A DNA stretch of 64,000 nt from Shimia aestuarii (GCF_900114635.1 NZ_FOTQ01000003.1:64501-128500); one strand, 5' to 3'; shown: positions 26,864-36,362, numbered from the stretch's first letter. The notes: generated by a model not told the origin, from the sequence alone. Program-made: numbers and translations.

Positions 26864-27871
26864 TCAGACCCGCAACATTTCGGACGCCGCCGCATTGCCT
26901 TGTGGCAGGAGCGCGATGTCGGTCGCTTCCAGACCGACGGCACCATGCACCACGGCCAATTCGGTGCCGTTCACCAGAACCAGAATGCTATTCTGGCTGT
27001 TTGGATCGGGCTCTATGGTGATGGTCGGATCCCCCGTGGCATCGTCGTAGAGCAGGACGAGATTGTCCCGATCCGGGTCGAAGTCCATGACCCTCAAGGT
27101 TTCATCAGCTGTTTCATCTGCGCCAAGAAGAAACATGTCCGCACCTGTGCCGCCGGTCAAAATGTCACCGCGCCCGCCCACAAGAATGTCGTCGCCATCG
27201 CCGCCGTTCAGAAAGTCGGTTTCATCGTCGCCAATGCCGAGGATCGTATCCTGACCATCGCCGCCAAAGAGCGTGTCTTCGCCGGTGCCGCCATTCATGT
27301 GATCATCGTCCAGCCCGCCGTGTAGCGCGTCGGCACCGCCGCCGCCGCGCAAGGCGTCTTGTCCTTGACCGCCGACAAGCGAATCCGCGCCCTCGTTGCC
27401 ATAGAGGATATCGTCGCCGGAATGCCCAAAGAGTGTGTCATCACCGCCATCGCCCTGTTGGGTGTCGTCGCCATCTTCGCCATGGATAACATCATCGCCG
27501 TCGCCGCTGGAGAGGACATCATCGCCCTCGGCCCCGTGCAGATCGTCACGGCCATCGCCGCCCGTGATGCTGTCGTCGCCGTCATATCCGTTGATCTGGT
27601 CGTTTCCGGCCCCGCCGTCGATGATGTCGGCCTCAGCGCCGCCGGACAGAATGTCATGTCCAGAGGTGCCGGTCAGGATTTTGCTCGAGATGTCGGGCGT
27701 CTCCGGCGCATCGTCGGGGAAGCCTGCCGTGATGTTCTGTGACGCAGTTTCGGCAACCTCCTGGGAAAGCCGCTCGTCGGCTTCCGTCTCTGAATCGTCC
27801 CCACCAACATCCAGGGCCACGAAAGCGGCGGCCCCGGCCATAAGACCCAACAATCCTGCGATCATAAGCAT
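26864..27871 (-). CDS. RTX-type calcium-binding repeat protein with N-terminal membrane helix
   Basis: A 335-residue acidic protein. A hydrophobic segment (MIAGLLGLMAGAAAFVALDV) at the N terminus could be a signal or anchor. An acidic linker follows, then about sixteen glycine-aspartate nonapeptide repeats of the form GGxGxDxLx (about residues 75-235, e.g. GGDGRDDLHGAEGDDVLSSG), which fold into a calcium-binding beta roll. The C terminus (MDFDPDRDNLVLLY) resembles the end domain of other RTX proteins. Function is not evident; structural or surface roles are likely. ATG 27871 is one of several possible starts. It lies between truB-DUF1643 and rpsO. Confidence 0.8.
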   Translation of the reverse strand: MLMIAGLLGLMAGAAAFVALDVGGDDSETEADERLSQEVAETASQNITAGFPDDAPETPDISSKILTGTSGHDILSGGAEADIIDGGAGNDQINGYDGDDSITGGDGRDDLHGAEGDDVLSSGDGDDVIHGEDGDDTQQGDGGDDTLFGHSGDDILYGNEGADSLVGGQGQDALRGGGGADALHGGLDDDHMNGGTGEDTLFGGDGQDTILGIGDDETDFLNGGDGDDILVGGRGDILTGGTGADMFLLGADETADETLRVMDFDPDRDNLVLLYDDATGDPTITIEPDPNSQNSILVLVNGTELAVVHGAVGLEATDIALLPQGNAAASEMLRV

Positions 27872-27949
27872 CGCGTCACAACTCCACACTTACCCAGCAT
27901 CATTACCGCATAGCGCCGGCTCCGGGTAAATCTTTAATGGAGTCAATGG

Positions 27950-28486
27950 TTAACGTGAAAGTGCCCCAGTCGGTTCCCCAAGAACCCAGACCGAAGGTTG
28001 CGTTGCGTAGGCAATGTAGAGCGGATGCCGGGGATGGCCGTGTTTGGTCAGGCCGAGGTGGTGGATCGGGCGACCGGTGGCGCGGAGAACCTCACGCATC
28101 TCGACTCCCCGCCCCAAATGGTCGCCATGCGCCCCCCAAGCGGCAATGATCGTGTCGGCCCAGAGACAGCTTTGGGCAACCACGCCATCGTTGTCGGGGC
28201 CGGTGGGGGCGGCGTGCCGGCGCAGTTTCTTGGGGTCGGTTTCGCGCAAGCCGAAGATGTTCACGGCCCGGAATCCGCCAAAACCAAGGGCGCGGGCGCG
28301 GCGTTCGCATCGTTCGATTGTCGGGTCGTTCTGGCGCTCGGTTGCCTTGGACGGGTTGAGCATGATGAACAACACCTTGGGCGCGTTTTCGTCCCAAACG
28401 CGGGTCAGGGCATAGCGATAGATCTCGCAATCCGAGTAGATCGCCGACGAGGCCGCGTCGTCCTTTTGGAAGTCGCGGGTGATCAT
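27950..28486 (-). CDS. DUF1643 domain protein
   Basis: A 178-residue soluble protein of the DUF1643 family, shown by [20 protein letters not shown] followed by [20 protein letters not shown] and the later [11 protein letters not shown]. The family is widespread, sometimes phage-linked, and of unknown biochemical function. Its ATG overlaps the truB stop codon (ATGA), so it is translationally coupled to truB. The start at 28486 is fixed by this overlap and by the beginning of conserved sequence. Confidence 0.8.
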   Translation of the reverse strand: MITRDFQKDDAASSAIYSDCEIYRYALTRVWDENAPKVLFIMLNPSKATERQNDPTIERCERRARALGFGGFRAVNIFGLRETDPKKLRRHAAPTGPDNDGVVAQSCLWADTIIAAWGAHGDHLGRGVEMREVLRATGRPIHHLGLTKHGHPRHPLYIAYATQPSVWVLGEPTGALSR

Positions 28487-29397
28487 TCCGTAGGTTGGAC
28501 AAAGACGCGGCTGGGGTGCAGTTCGCCCGCCTTGTAAATACCCACGGCGACCGCCTGTCCTTCGAAGGAGGCCCAGCATTCTTCACCGTAATCCACGTCG
28601 GAAGCGATGACCATGCCGGGGTTGCCATTGCGCAGACGCGTGGCACCGGCGGCCGTTGCCTTGACTTCGGGGAGGTCGGCAAGCCCTTCTTCGAGCGGAC
28701 GCAGGAAGGCATCGAGATCCGGAGACTTTGCCAGCGCGTCGATCTGTTCGACAGTGATGCCGTCTTGGGCGTCGAACGGGCCGGACCAGATGCGGCGCAG
28801 TTCGCGCACGTGGCCATGACAGCCCAGGGCCGCGCCGAGATCTCGGGCAATGGAACGCACGTAACCGCCCTTGCCGCAGGTCATTTCCAGTGTGACGTGA
28901 TCATCGTCTTCGCGGTCGGTGAGGACCAGTTCCTCGACCCAGAGAGGGCGCGCTGTGAGCTCGACATCCTCGCCATCGCGGGCCAGCTTGTAGGCGCGCT
29001 GGCCGTCGACTTTCACGGCCGAGAATTTGGGTGGCACTTGCATGATGTCGCCGACAAACTGGCCAAGTGCGTCCTTGATCTCGTCGTCAGAGGGGCGCAG
29101 GTCGGATGTCGCGATGATTTCGCCTTCGGCGTCGTCGGTGTTGGTGGCCTGTCCCAGCCGCACGGTGAAGCTGTAGGCCTTGAGCGCGTCGGTGATGAAT
29201 GGCACGGTCTTGGTCGCCTCGCCAAGCGCGATCGCCAGAACGCCGGTGGCCTCGGGATCAAGCGTGCCAGCGTGCCCAGCCTTTTTGGCGTCCAGCGCCC
29301 AGCGGACCTTGTTGACCACGGCGGTGGAGGTCATGCCCGCGGGTTTGTCCACGACCAGCCAGCCGGAAATGTCGCGTCCCTTGCGTTTGCGTCCCAT
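28483..29397 (-). CDS. truB: tRNA pseudouridine(55) synthase
   Basis: This 304-residue enzyme makes pseudouridine 55 in the T loop of tRNAs. The catalytic aspartate Asp47 is in [19 protein letters not shown]. The N-terminal [20 protein letters not shown] and the Y-containing block [20 protein letters not shown] are typical. The C-terminal region (about 240-300) forms a PUA-like domain. ATG 29397 has a GGAAGA leader; the longer open frame upstream covers a repeat element and is not coding. It is the second gene of the rbfA-truB series, separated from rbfA by a glycosidase-like gene. Confidence 0.97.
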   Translation of the reverse strand: MGRKRKGRDISGWLVVDKPAGMTSTAVVNKVRWALDAKKAGHAGTLDPEATGVLAIALGEATKTVPFITDALKAYSFTVRLGQATNTDDAEGEIIATSDLRPSDDEIKDALGQFVGDIMQVPPKFSAVKVDGQRAYKLARDGEDVELTARPLWVEELVLTDREDDDHVTLEMTCGKGGYVRSIARDLGAALGCHGHVRELRRIWSGPFDAQDGITVEQIDALAKSPDLDAFLRPLEEGLADLPEVKATAAGATRLRNGNPGMVIASDVDYGEECWASFEGQAVAVGIYKAGELHPSRVFVQPTE

Positions 29398-29473
29398 GAT
29401 GTCTTCCGTGATTGAGGGCGAGGGCGGCGGGGTAGCGGATTGGTCGGGGTCTGTCAAACCCGGACCGGTGCTG

Positions 29474-29534
29474 GGGGCGCTGCCCCGTCTCAGCAAGCTG
29501 AGACTCCCCGGGGGTATTTCCGGAAAAAGAAAGA
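29474..29534 (+). repeat. Dispersed hairpin element, copy 3 (variant tail)
   Basis: GGGGC-gct-GCCCC (29474-29486) is followed by the perfect stem GTCTCAGC-aa-GCTGAGAC (29487-29504), then TCCCCGGGGGTATTTCCGGA and AAAAGAAAGA. The layout equals copies 2 and 4, but the second stem has a different sequence that still pairs, and the tail has drifted. It lies between truB and the upstream glycosidase gene. Confidence 0.7.
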
Positions 29535-29539
29535 TCGGG

Positions 29540-30277
29540 TCAGTCGGGCGCCACCACGCCCACGATCGGACCCAGCCAGAAACCTGCGTCGGACCGATCA
29601 AGCTCGGGCGCGTGCAGGCGGCTGATCTTGCCGTCGAAATAGAGGGCGTTAGGGGTTTTCAGAACATCGCGAAAGAACGAGCCGAACTGGTGAAAGGTGA
29701 GGCTGTTGTTGGAGATCACGAACATGGCGCGCTGGCCATCCCGCGTCGTGCCGACCCCGTTACGGATGTAGCGCGACGTGCTGTCGGCAAGGAAGCGCGG
29801 GTGCAATGCGCCGTCAATGACCAGCATCGGGCCGGATTGAGTGGCATAGGTGCACTCGGGGCGGGATTTCTCGAACTTCAGAGTTTCGAACACGTCGGCG
29901 CGGGTGTCACGGATGCAGAACACGCCATTGGGCAGGAGGCCGAAATTGCCCTTGCTCGCGCCGGTGAGCAGGCGGCCTTCGGTCTTGTCGCCTTCGCGGT
30001 AATAGCCGACGGGCGCGCGGTCGGCGTGATACATACCCGCGTTCATGGCGAAACTCAGGGACTGACCGTCTGGCAGAGTGTGGTTGATTGCCGGAAACTG
30101 TCCCAGGATGTCTCCGTCTGCATCCCGCAGGAACAGGCGCAGGTCTTCTTTGGCGGGGTCGACCTCGCAGACGGTGTAGCTGTTGCCCTTGTATGCCATG
30201 TCCTTGCATGTCACGGCGCCTGCCAGGTTGGGCAGAAGGGCCGTCAGCGTCGCAAAGATCAGGGCGCGGAGTCTCAC
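29540..30277 (-). CDS. Phosphodiester glycosidase family protein (DUF2233/NAGPA-like), exported
   Basis: A 245-residue protein with a signal peptide ([21 protein letters not shown]). The mature part shows the NAGPA-like fold: [33 protein letters not shown] and [11 protein letters not shown] are characteristic. Relatives cleave phosphodiester-linked sugars or peptidoglycan-derived compounds; the bacterial substrate here is not known. Its ATG overlaps the rbfA stop (ATGA), so it is coupled to rbfA translation despite having no link to ribosome function. It is one of several accessory genes inserted in the rbfA-pnp region. Confidence 0.85.
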   Translation of the reverse strand: MRLRALIFATLTALLPNLAGAVTCKDMAYKGNSYTVCEVDPAKEDLRLFLRDADGDILGQFPAINHTLPDGQSLSFAMNAGMYHADRAPVGYYREGDKTEGRLLTGASKGNFGLLPNGVFCIRDTRADVFETLKFEKSRPECTYATQSGPMLVIDGALHPRFLADSTSRYIRNGVGTTRDGQRAMFVISNNSLTFHQFGSFFRDVLKTPNALYFDGKISRLHAPELDRSDAGFWLGPIVGVVAPD

Positions 30278-30672
30278 TGGTCTTCGGTGTCCTGGCGGAC
30301 CCGGTCCTCGGAGAGCATGCGGCGGGTTTCGTCCATCTGGTCGAAGGTCTGATCAAGCTGGAAGCGCAGGTCGGGGGCGAATTTCAGCCCCGTCTTCTTG
30401 CCGACGATGCGGCGCAGCTCGCCCTTGTTGCGGGCCAGGAGCGCGATCACGTCTTCCTGTCCCTTGCCGCCGAGGGGCAGCACATAGGCGGTGGCGATCC
30501 TGAGATCAGGGGAGGTGCGGACCTCGCCCACAGTAATCGACATGCGGTTGAGGTCGGGGTCGTGGATGTCTCCGCGGGCCAGCACCTCGGACAAGGTGCG
30601 GCGGATCAGTTCGCCAACGCGAAGTTGTCGTTGGGAGGGGCCGGAGTCATCTTGATATCTGTTCTTTGCCAT
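30274..30672 (-). CDS. rbfA: 30S ribosome-binding factor
   Basis: This 132-residue KH-fold protein helps late 16S rRNA processing and cold adaptation of the small subunit. Family features are [20 protein letters not shown] near the N terminus, [19 protein letters not shown], and the C-terminal [20 protein letters not shown] 30672 is preferred over the upstream in-frame codon three residues before. It is divergent from dapB with a 93-base gap. infB and nusA, which usually precede rbfA, are not in this window, so the classic cluster is broken here. Confidence 0.96.
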   Translation of the reverse strand: MAKNRYQDDSGPSQRQLRVGELIRRTLSEVLARGDIHDPDLNRMSITVGEVRTSPDLRIATAYVLPLGGKGQEDVIALLARNKGELRRIVGKKTGLKFAPDLRFQLDQTFDQMDETRRMLSEDRVRQDTEDQ

Positions 30673-30765
30673 GTTCCCCACTTAGGGCTTTCCATAGGCT
30701 TTGCCAAGCAGGCAGGCATTGGGTAAGCAGGGCCCAAGACGATGTGCAACCATGGAGACAGCGCA

Positions 30766-31575
30766 ATGGAAGACCTGCCGGGTATCGTGATCACCGGGGC
30801 CTCTGGCCGGATGGGGCAGATGCTGATCAAGACCGTGGTCGACAGTGACAAGGCGCGGTTGGTTGGTGTGGTGGAGCGCGCGGGGCACGATTGGGTCGGG
30901 CGCGACGTGGGCGAGGCCATGGGCGGCGCGGCGCTGGGTGTGACGGTAACGGATCAGCCGCTCGATGCCTTTGCAAAGGCGCAGGCGGTGATCGACTTTA
31001 CGGCCCCTGCGGCCACGATCGAGTTTGCCAAGCTCGCCGCACAGGCGCGGGCGGTGCATGTGATTGGCACAACAGGCATGACGAACGAAGATATTGCCAA
31101 GCTTGATCCCTGTGCGCGCCATGCGGTGATCGTTCGTGCCGGAAACATGAGTCTGGGCGTGAACCTGTTGACGGTGCTCACCCGCAAGGTGGCCGAGGCG
31201 CTGGACGAGGATTTCGACATCGAAATTATTGAGGCGCATCATCACCACAAGGTCGATGCCCCATCGGGAACGGCGCTTATGCTGGGTGAGGCAGCGGCTG
31301 AGGGCCGCGGTGTGAAACTGGCGGACGTGGCGGATCGCGGGCGAGACGGGATCACCGGCGCGCGCAAGCGGGGGGACATAGGGTTCACGGCCATTCGTGG
31401 CGGCGACATTGTTGGGGAACATGACGTGCTTTTCGCGGCAGCGGGCGAGCGGATCGTATTGCGCCATCTGGCAACGGATCGCTCTATTTTTGCGCGCGGT
31501 GCGCTCAAGGCGGCGCTTTGGGGGCAGGACAAGAAGCCCGGTCAATATGATATGCTGGATGTGTTGGGGCTATGA
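30766..31575 (+). CDS. dapB: 4-hydroxy-tetrahydrodipicolinate reductase
   Basis: A 269-residue enzyme of the diaminopimelate and lysine pathway that reduces the cyclic aldol product with NAD(P)H. The Rossmann motif is [17 protein letters not shown]. The active-site signature is [18 protein letters not shown] (about 150-170). [12 protein letters not shown]-type sequence appears as [18 protein letters not shown] 30766 is chosen since conserved sequence begins there and GGAG lies eight bases ahead. Two hairpins follow it, after which the betaine transporter begins. Confidence 0.97.
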   Translation: MEDLPGIVITGASGRMGQMLIKTVVDSDKARLVGVVERAGHDWVGRDVGEAMGGAALGVTVTDQPLDAFAKAQAVIDFTAPAATIEFAKLAAQARAVHVIGTTGMTNEDIAKLDPCARHAVIVRAGNMSLGVNLLTVLTRKVAEALDEDFDIEIIEAHHHHKVDAPSGTALMLGEAAAEGRGVKLADVADRGRDGITGARKRGDIGFTAIRGGDIVGEHDVLFAAAGERIVLRHLATDRSIFARGALKAALWGQDKKPGQYDMLDVLGL

Positions 31576-31605
31576 ACTTGCGCCGAAGTGATTGAAAAGA
31601 TATCG

Positions 31606-31686
31606 CTTTCCCGTCGTTCAGATGTGCGGGAAAGTGCATTTGGGGGTCGCGGTGATTCCCCTTAGACTAGAAGCCGCGACATTTTT
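31606..31686 (+). terminator. Two hairpins after dapB
   Basis: CTTTCCCG/CGGGAAAG (31606-31613 with 31627-31634) is a perfect 8-base-pair stem. GTCGCGG/CCGCGAC (31646-31652 with 31674-31680) is followed by ATTTTTG. The second could act as the dapB terminator, though its 21-base loop is large. Confidence 0.45.
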
Positions 31687-31776
31687 GTTGGCAGAAGACC
31701 TCGCGTGTGTTCTTATGCCGACAATCAAAAACTTAAATGGCCATTCAAGAAATGGTCGCGCCAAGGGGAGAAACTC

Positions 31777-32742
31777 ATGAAGACGACGATCAAGTCGGGC
31801 CTGTCGGCCCTTGCCATGACCGCCATTTGCGCCGGAGCACTGGGTGCGGCGGAGATGGGCAATGTTGATAAACCCATCAAGTTGGCCATCAATGAATGGA
31901 CCGGTCAGCATGTCACCACCCATGTTGCGGGCGAGATGCTCAAGGCCGCCGGGTACAAGGTGGAATATGTCACCGCCGGCATGATGAACCAGTTCCAGGC
32001 CATCGCGGATGGTGACATTCACGCCACGCTGGAAATCTGGTCGTCGAACGTGTCGGATCAATATGCCGTGCTCAAGGGCGAAGGCAAACTGGAAGAGCTT
32101 TCCGACCTTGGTCTCGATGCCAAGGAAGGCATTGCCTATCCGGCGCATGTCGCCGATCTGTGCCCCGGCCTGCCGGCGTGGGAAGCGCTCAAGGATTGCG
32201 CGATGAACTTTGCCACCGCCGAAACCCTGCCGCAGGGGCGTCTGGTGGACTACCCCGCAGATTGGGGCACTCCGGGTGCGGACCGCATGACCGGGTTGGA
32301 CCTGCCGTTCAAGGCCGTTCCAGCCGGGTCGGAAGGTGCGCTGATCGCAGAACTGCGCGCATCGACCGAAAAGAAATCGCCGCTGCTCATCACCTTCTGG
32401 CAGCCGCATTGGGCGATGTCGGCCTATGATGTGAAATTCGTCGAACTGCCCGCCGGTGAAGCGGCCTGTTTCGAAGATCCGGCATGGGGGCCGAACCCGA
32501 ATGCCGTTAACGATTGTGATTTTGCGCCGTCGCGGATTTTCAAAGCCGGTTGGCCGGGTCTGAAAGAACAATGGCCTGCCGCGCATGAAATTCTGGTTAA
32601 CTACACGCTCGCCGTGGAAGACCAGCAGCCGATGATGGGTGCCGTCGACGTTGACGGGCGTAAGGTTGAAGACGTGGTCGCGGCGTGGATGGGCGCGAAC
32701 GAGGCCAAGTGGAAACCCGTCGTCGACGCGGCAACCAAGTAA
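31777..32742 (+). CDS. Glycine betaine/proline-type ABC transporter, substrate-binding protein
   Basis: A 321-residue periplasmic protein with a signal peptide (MKTTIKSGLSALAMTAICAG, cleaved near ALGAA-E). It belongs to the OpuAC/ProX family: LAINEWTGQHVTTHVAGEML at the N terminus, then WSSNVSDQY and TFWQPHWAMSAYDVKFVELP, whose tryptophans can form a cage for a quaternary ammonium group. Likely ligands are glycine betaine, proline betaine or DMSP, all common for marine bacteria. AAGGGGAG precedes the ATG. It is the first gene of a three-gene operon with ATPase and permease. Confidence 0.9.
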   Translation: MKTTIKSGLSALAMTAICAGALGAAEMGNVDKPIKLAINEWTGQHVTTHVAGEMLKAAGYKVEYVTAGMMNQFQAIADGDIHATLEIWSSNVSDQYAVLKGEGKLEELSDLGLDAKEGIAYPAHVADLCPGLPAWEALKDCAMNFATAETLPQGRLVDYPADWGTPGADRMTGLDLPFKAVPAGSEGALIAELRASTEKKSPLLITFWQPHWAMSAYDVKFVELPAGEAACFEDPAWGPNPNAVNDCDFAPSRIFKAGWPGLKEQWPAAHEILVNYTLAVEDQQPMMGAVDVDGRKVEDVVAAWMGANEAKWKPVVDAATK

Positions 32743-32748
32743 ACGGCC

Positions 32749-33801
32749 ATGAGCGAAGCGAACAGTTCTGCCCCGGCGATCAAGGTCGAGGGCCTGTGGC
32801 AGGTATTCGGGGAACGCGCGTCGGCGGCGTTGCGCGAGGCGCAAGCCGCGCATGACGGCCCGGCGATTGCCGAAAATCTGATTGGCAAGGGCCTCATCCC
32901 GGCCGTGCGCGATGCGAATTTCGAAGTGCGCGCGGGGGAGCTGTTCGTGATCATGGGCTTGTCAGGGTCGGGAAAATCGACCCTGATCCGCTGCATCTCC
33001 CGGCTTGTCGAACCCACAGCCGGGGCGGTGCATGTTGATGGCGAGGATATCCTGAAGGCCAGCGAGAAACGGCTGATCGACCTGCGCCGGCGCAAGCTGG
33101 GCATGGTGTTTCAGCATTTCGGCCTGTTCCCCCATATGAGCGTGGCCGACAACGTTGGCTTTCCGCTCAAGATGCAGGGCGCGGGCAAGAAGGAACGCCG
33201 CAAGCGGGCCTTGGAGGTGATCGAGCTTGTGGGGCTGCAGGGGCGCGAGGATGCCTATCCGCGTGAGCTTTCCGGTGGGCAACGCCAGCGTGTCGGGATT
33301 GCCCGGTCGCTGGCTGTGAACCCCGACATCTGGTTCCTGGATGAACCGTTTTCGGCGTTGGACCCGCTGATCCGGCGGCAGTTGCAGGACGAATTCCTGA
33401 ACATTCAGGCGACGTTGAAGAAATCCATCGTGTTCATCACGCATGACATCACCGAGGCGCTCAAGCTGGCGGACCGGATAGCGATCATGAAGGATGGCGA
33501 GATTGTTCAGATCGGTACGCCCGAGGAAATCGTGCTGCGCCCAGTAAACGATTATGTCGCCGAGTTTTCCAAGGATGTTGCCAAGGGACGGCATGCTTGC
33601 GTGGAATCGGTGATGCTCAAGGAGATCCCCGAGCACATGCCGGATGATCCGGGTCTGCGTGTGGGCATGACGCTGGACACGGCGCTGGCCAAGTGCATGT
33701 CGCTTTACGAGCCGGTTCCGGTGCATGATCGCGATGGCAAGCTGGTCGGGGCGGTGCAGCCTGCGGACCTTGCTGCCGCCCTGCAGGTGGACGAGGCATG
33801 A
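32749..33801 (+). CDS. Betaine-type ABC transporter ATPase (ProV-like)
   Basis: A 350-residue ATPase. Walker A is MGLSGSGKSTLIRCISRL (about 68-85), the Q loop GMVFQHFGLFPH, the signature ELSGGQRQRVGIARSL and Walker B IWFLDEPFSALDPL, with the switch His in FITHDITEA. The extended N terminus before the Walker A region is typical for ProV/OpuAA. A C-terminal segment (about 300-345) resembles a CBS half (EPVPVHDRDGKLVGAVQPAD), which in relatives senses ionic strength. It starts six bases after the binding-protein gene and overlaps the permease gene (ATGA). Confidence 0.93.
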   Translation: MSEANSSAPAIKVEGLWQVFGERASAALREAQAAHDGPAIAENLIGKGLIPAVRDANFEVRAGELFVIMGLSGSGKSTLIRCISRLVEPTAGAVHVDGEDILKASEKRLIDLRRRKLGMVFQHFGLFPHMSVADNVGFPLKMQGAGKKERRKRALEVIELVGLQGREDAYPRELSGGQRQRVGIARSLAVNPDIWFLDEPFSALDPLIRRQLQDEFLNIQATLKKSIVFITHDITEALKLADRIAIMKDGEIVQIGTPEEIVLRPVNDYVAEFSKDVAKGRHACVESVMLKEIPEHMPDDPGLRVGMTLDTALAKCMSLYEPVPVHDRDGKLVGAVQPADLAAALQVDEA

Positions 33802-35834
33802 GCCTGTCGCTGACGCGGGGAGCACAGGCGGCGGTACTGGTGCTCGTGGTGGCGGTTCTGTGCCGTCTGCTGGGTGGACAGTTCGAGTGGCTGGTGGGCT
33901 GGCCGACGGCCCTGACGGTGCCCATGACCGAATGGATGGGGGCTGTTGTTGGCGGCTTTCTGAGTATTTTCAAGCCCATAGCCCGAGGTTTCTCGTTCGC
34001 ATTGAGCTTTCCGATGAACTGGGTGAGTTGGCTTTTGGGGCAGGCGCCATGGCCCTTGGTGGTGGGTAGTGTCACGGCGCTTGGCTGGTGGATCGGCGGG
34101 CTGCGACTGGCAGCACTTGGGTTCTTTGGCCTCGGGTTCGTGGTTCTGTCGGGCTATTGGGCCGAAAGCATGAACACGCTGGCGCTGGTGGTTGTTTCGG
34201 TGCCGCTTGCCTTGATCAGTGGTCTGGCAATCGGCATTCTGGCGTTCGAGGTGCCGCGGCTCAAGGGGGCAGTTCAGGCGCTTTTGGACATCATGCAGAC
34301 GGTGCCGACATTTGCCTATCTGACGCCGTTGCTGGTGCTGTTTGGCTTTGGACCGGTGGTGGGTCTGATCGCCTCGGCGATTTATGCCGCGCCGCCCATG
34401 GCGCGCAATGTGCTGTTGGGGCTGGAACGGGTGGAACCGGAAATCCGGGAGGCGGCGGTGATGTCCGGGGGCACGCGGCGGCAACAGTTGTTCCTTGTCG
34501 AGATTCCGGCAGCGACGACGCAGATCATGATCGGTGTGAACCAATGCCTGATGGCGGCCCTGTCGATGGTGATCATCGCCGCCGTGATTGGCGGGTTTGA
34601 CGATATCGGCTGGGAAGTGCTTTTGACCATGCGCAAGGCCTTGTTCGGGCAGGCTTTTCTTGCGGGTTTGGTGATCGTGGTGTTTGCCATCGTGATCGAC
34701 CGGATGTCGGGCGCGCTGGCTTTGCCGCGCGCGCGTCAGAACAAGCAGATTGTCTGGGGGCTGTTTGGCGCCGGCGCGGCTGTGGCTGTTTGGTCGGTTG
34801 TCGCGGGGTGGAACCCGGATGGCGTGGCCATGTTTGACGGTGTGGCCGATCGCGTGGATGCAGGTGTGGGGGCCTTTACGGCCGATCACGGCGCGACGCT
34901 GGATGCGCTCAAGAACAACGTGATGTTCTATGGCCTTCTACCGTTACGGATTGGTCTTGCCGACGCGGTTCTGCCGTTTACCTGGGGTTTCAAATGGACG
35001 GCCCAGCATAGCGCAGTATTCTTTGGTATTGCAGCGGTGATCGCTGCGCTTTTGGCCTGGCGTGGACGGTTGGCCGCAGGGGCCATCGTGATGCTGTTGG
35101 CGCTGATGCTGGAGATTGGTATCGCGCAACTGCCATGGCCGGTGGTGATCATTGGAGCCGGGGCCTTGGGCTGGGTGTCCGGGGGGTGGAAACTGACACG
35201 GCTCGTGGTGATCCTGTTGGGTCTCGTGCTGATCTCGGGACTGTGGGAGAGGGCGCTGCTTTCGCTTTATCTTTCAGGGGCTTCGGTGGTGAGTTGCGCT
35301 GTTGTCGGTGGTCTTCTGGGTCTTTGGGCGGCGGTCAGTCCGATGGCATGGCGGGTGATCCGCCCGGTCTGTGACCTGCTGCAGACGATCCCGCTTTTTG
35401 TCTTCCTGATCCCGGTGCTGATGTTCTTCCAGATCGGCGAATTCTCGGCCTATCTGGCGATCTGCCTGTACGCGATCGTGCCGATGATCCGCTATACGCG
35501 CCATGGGCTAACCACGACGCCCGAGGAGATGATCGAGGCGGCGCAGGCCAGCGGGGCGGGCAAATGGCAAACCATGTTCGAAGTGCGCGCGCCTTATGCG
35601 GCGCCGACGATCCTGCTGGGCCTGAACCAGACCATCCTTTATGCCTTTGCGATGCTCGTGATCGCCGCGCTGATCGGGACAACCGGGCTGGGTCAGTCGA
35701 TCTATCTTGCCCTTGGGCAGGCGGATGTCGGGCTGGGCATCACGGCCGGGGCGGCGATGGCGATCCTGGCGCTGGTGGCAGATCGACTGGTGCAGGGATT
35801 TGCCGAGGAACGGCGGCGCGCGCTGGGTCTCTGA
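33798..35834 (+). CDS. Betaine-type ABC transporter permease, two permease domains fused
   Basis: A 678-residue membrane protein, about twice the usual ProW length. Two binding-protein-dependent permease domains follow each other, each with its own ATPase-contact (EAA-type) loop: EIREAAVMSGGTRRQQLFLV in the first half and EMIEAAQASGAGKWQTMFEV in the second. The fusion would provide both halves of the membrane pore on one chain. It begins inside the stop of the ATPase gene. A 10-base-pair hairpin and an 11-bp repeat array follow its end. Confidence 0.9.
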   Translation: MSLSLTRGAQAAVLVLVVAVLCRLLGGQFEWLVGWPTALTVPMTEWMGAVVGGFLSIFKPIARGFSFALSFPMNWVSWLLGQAPWPLVVGSVTALGWWIGGLRLAALGFFGLGFVVLSGYWAESMNTLALVVVSVPLALISGLAIGILAFEVPRLKGAVQALLDIMQTVPTFAYLTPLLVLFGFGPVVGLIASAIYAAPPMARNVLLGLERVEPEIREAAVMSGGTRRQQLFLVEIPAATTQIMIGVNQCLMAALSMVIIAAVIGGFDDIGWEVLLTMRKALFGQAFLAGLVIVVFAIVIDRMSGALALPRARQNKQIVWGLFGAGAAVAVWSVVAGWNPDGVAMFDGVADRVDAGVGAFTADHGATLDALKNNVMFYGLLPLRIGLADAVLPFTWGFKWTAQHSAVFFGIAAVIAALLAWRGRLAAGAIVMLLALMLEIGIAQLPWPVVIIGAGALGWVSGGWKLTRLVVILLGLVLISGLWERALLSLYLSGASVVSCAVVGGLLGLWAAVSPMAWRVIRPVCDLLQTIPLFVFLIPVLMFFQIGEFSAYLAICLYAIVPMIRYTRHGLTTTPEEMIEAAQASGAGKWQTMFEVRAPYAAPTILLGLNQTILYAFAMLVIAALIGTTGLGQSIYLALGQADVGLGITAGAAMAILALVADRLVQGFAEERRRALGL

Positions 35835-35852
35835 GTTTTGCAACGAATCACT

Positions 35853-35883
35853 GCCAGATCCCTTGGTTAACAGGGGATCTGGC
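35853..35883 (+). terminator. Hairpin after the betaine transporter operon
   Basis: GCCAGATCCC (35853-35862) pairs perfectly with GGGATCTGGC (35874-35883) across an 11-base loop. No T run follows; instead the 11-bp array begins at once. It probably ends or stabilises the transporter mRNA. Confidence 0.6.
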
Positions 35884-35926
35884 GTTCGGTATCACGTCGG
35901 TATTCCGTCGGTATTGCGTCGGTATC
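35883..35926 (+). repeat. Array of four 11-bp units, copy 2
   Basis: The units are CGTTCGGTATC, ACGTCGGTATT, CCGTCGGTATT and GCGTCGGTATC. As in copy 1, the first unit carries TTCGG in place of GTCGG. The array abuts the hairpin at 35853-35883. Confidence 0.85.
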
Positions 35927-36362
35927 GCCCCTCCGAAGAGGGCGGTTTAACGCGGCGGGCGTCGCGTTATGGGAGTTTTAAACCATTGAGAAGAGGGGGC
36001 GCCGCGGACACTTGGCGTTGAGTCTAGGTGACGACTCTTGTTCCGGCCAACCGTTTCGTCATGGCCTGAAGAAAATGGAATTCCGAGAGGTGCTTGTTGG
36101 CGTTTGCGAGACAAAATACGGTCAGCGATCCGTGAGCTGGCATCGAGCTTCCAAAAAGGCCCCCCCCCTCAGATAGAGATTGCCCTTGCTCACCTTGCAT
36201 CCGCCGTCGTCACCGGGCCTGGGTTCCAGAGCATTCTGGCAGTTTGTGGTGCCGGAAACGGTAATGGGCGATCGACGCTTTTGGCAAAAAAATGTTTGGC
36301 GGTTCCCCACCCGGAAGTTATGGTTCTTCGATTATATACTTTGTTAATTCGGGGGTACTATC
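35927..36362. other. Intergenic stretch without a supported gene
   Basis: Nested inverted repeats are found at 35944-35984 (GGTTTAA/TTAAACC outside, AACGCG/CGCGTT inside), which could form a cruciform. A short frame 36075-36176 (33 codons) ends just after a run of nine C (36160-36168), and a different frame continues past it. Nothing here resembles a known protein. The final 60 bases are AT rich (gattatatactttgttaat) and probably hold the promoter of the next gene. Confidence 0.4.

Noticed and set aside
36122-36310. 62-codon reverse-strand frame in the gene-poor gap
   Set aside because: No start signal, no recognisable motif, and it overlaps equally open frames on the other strand.
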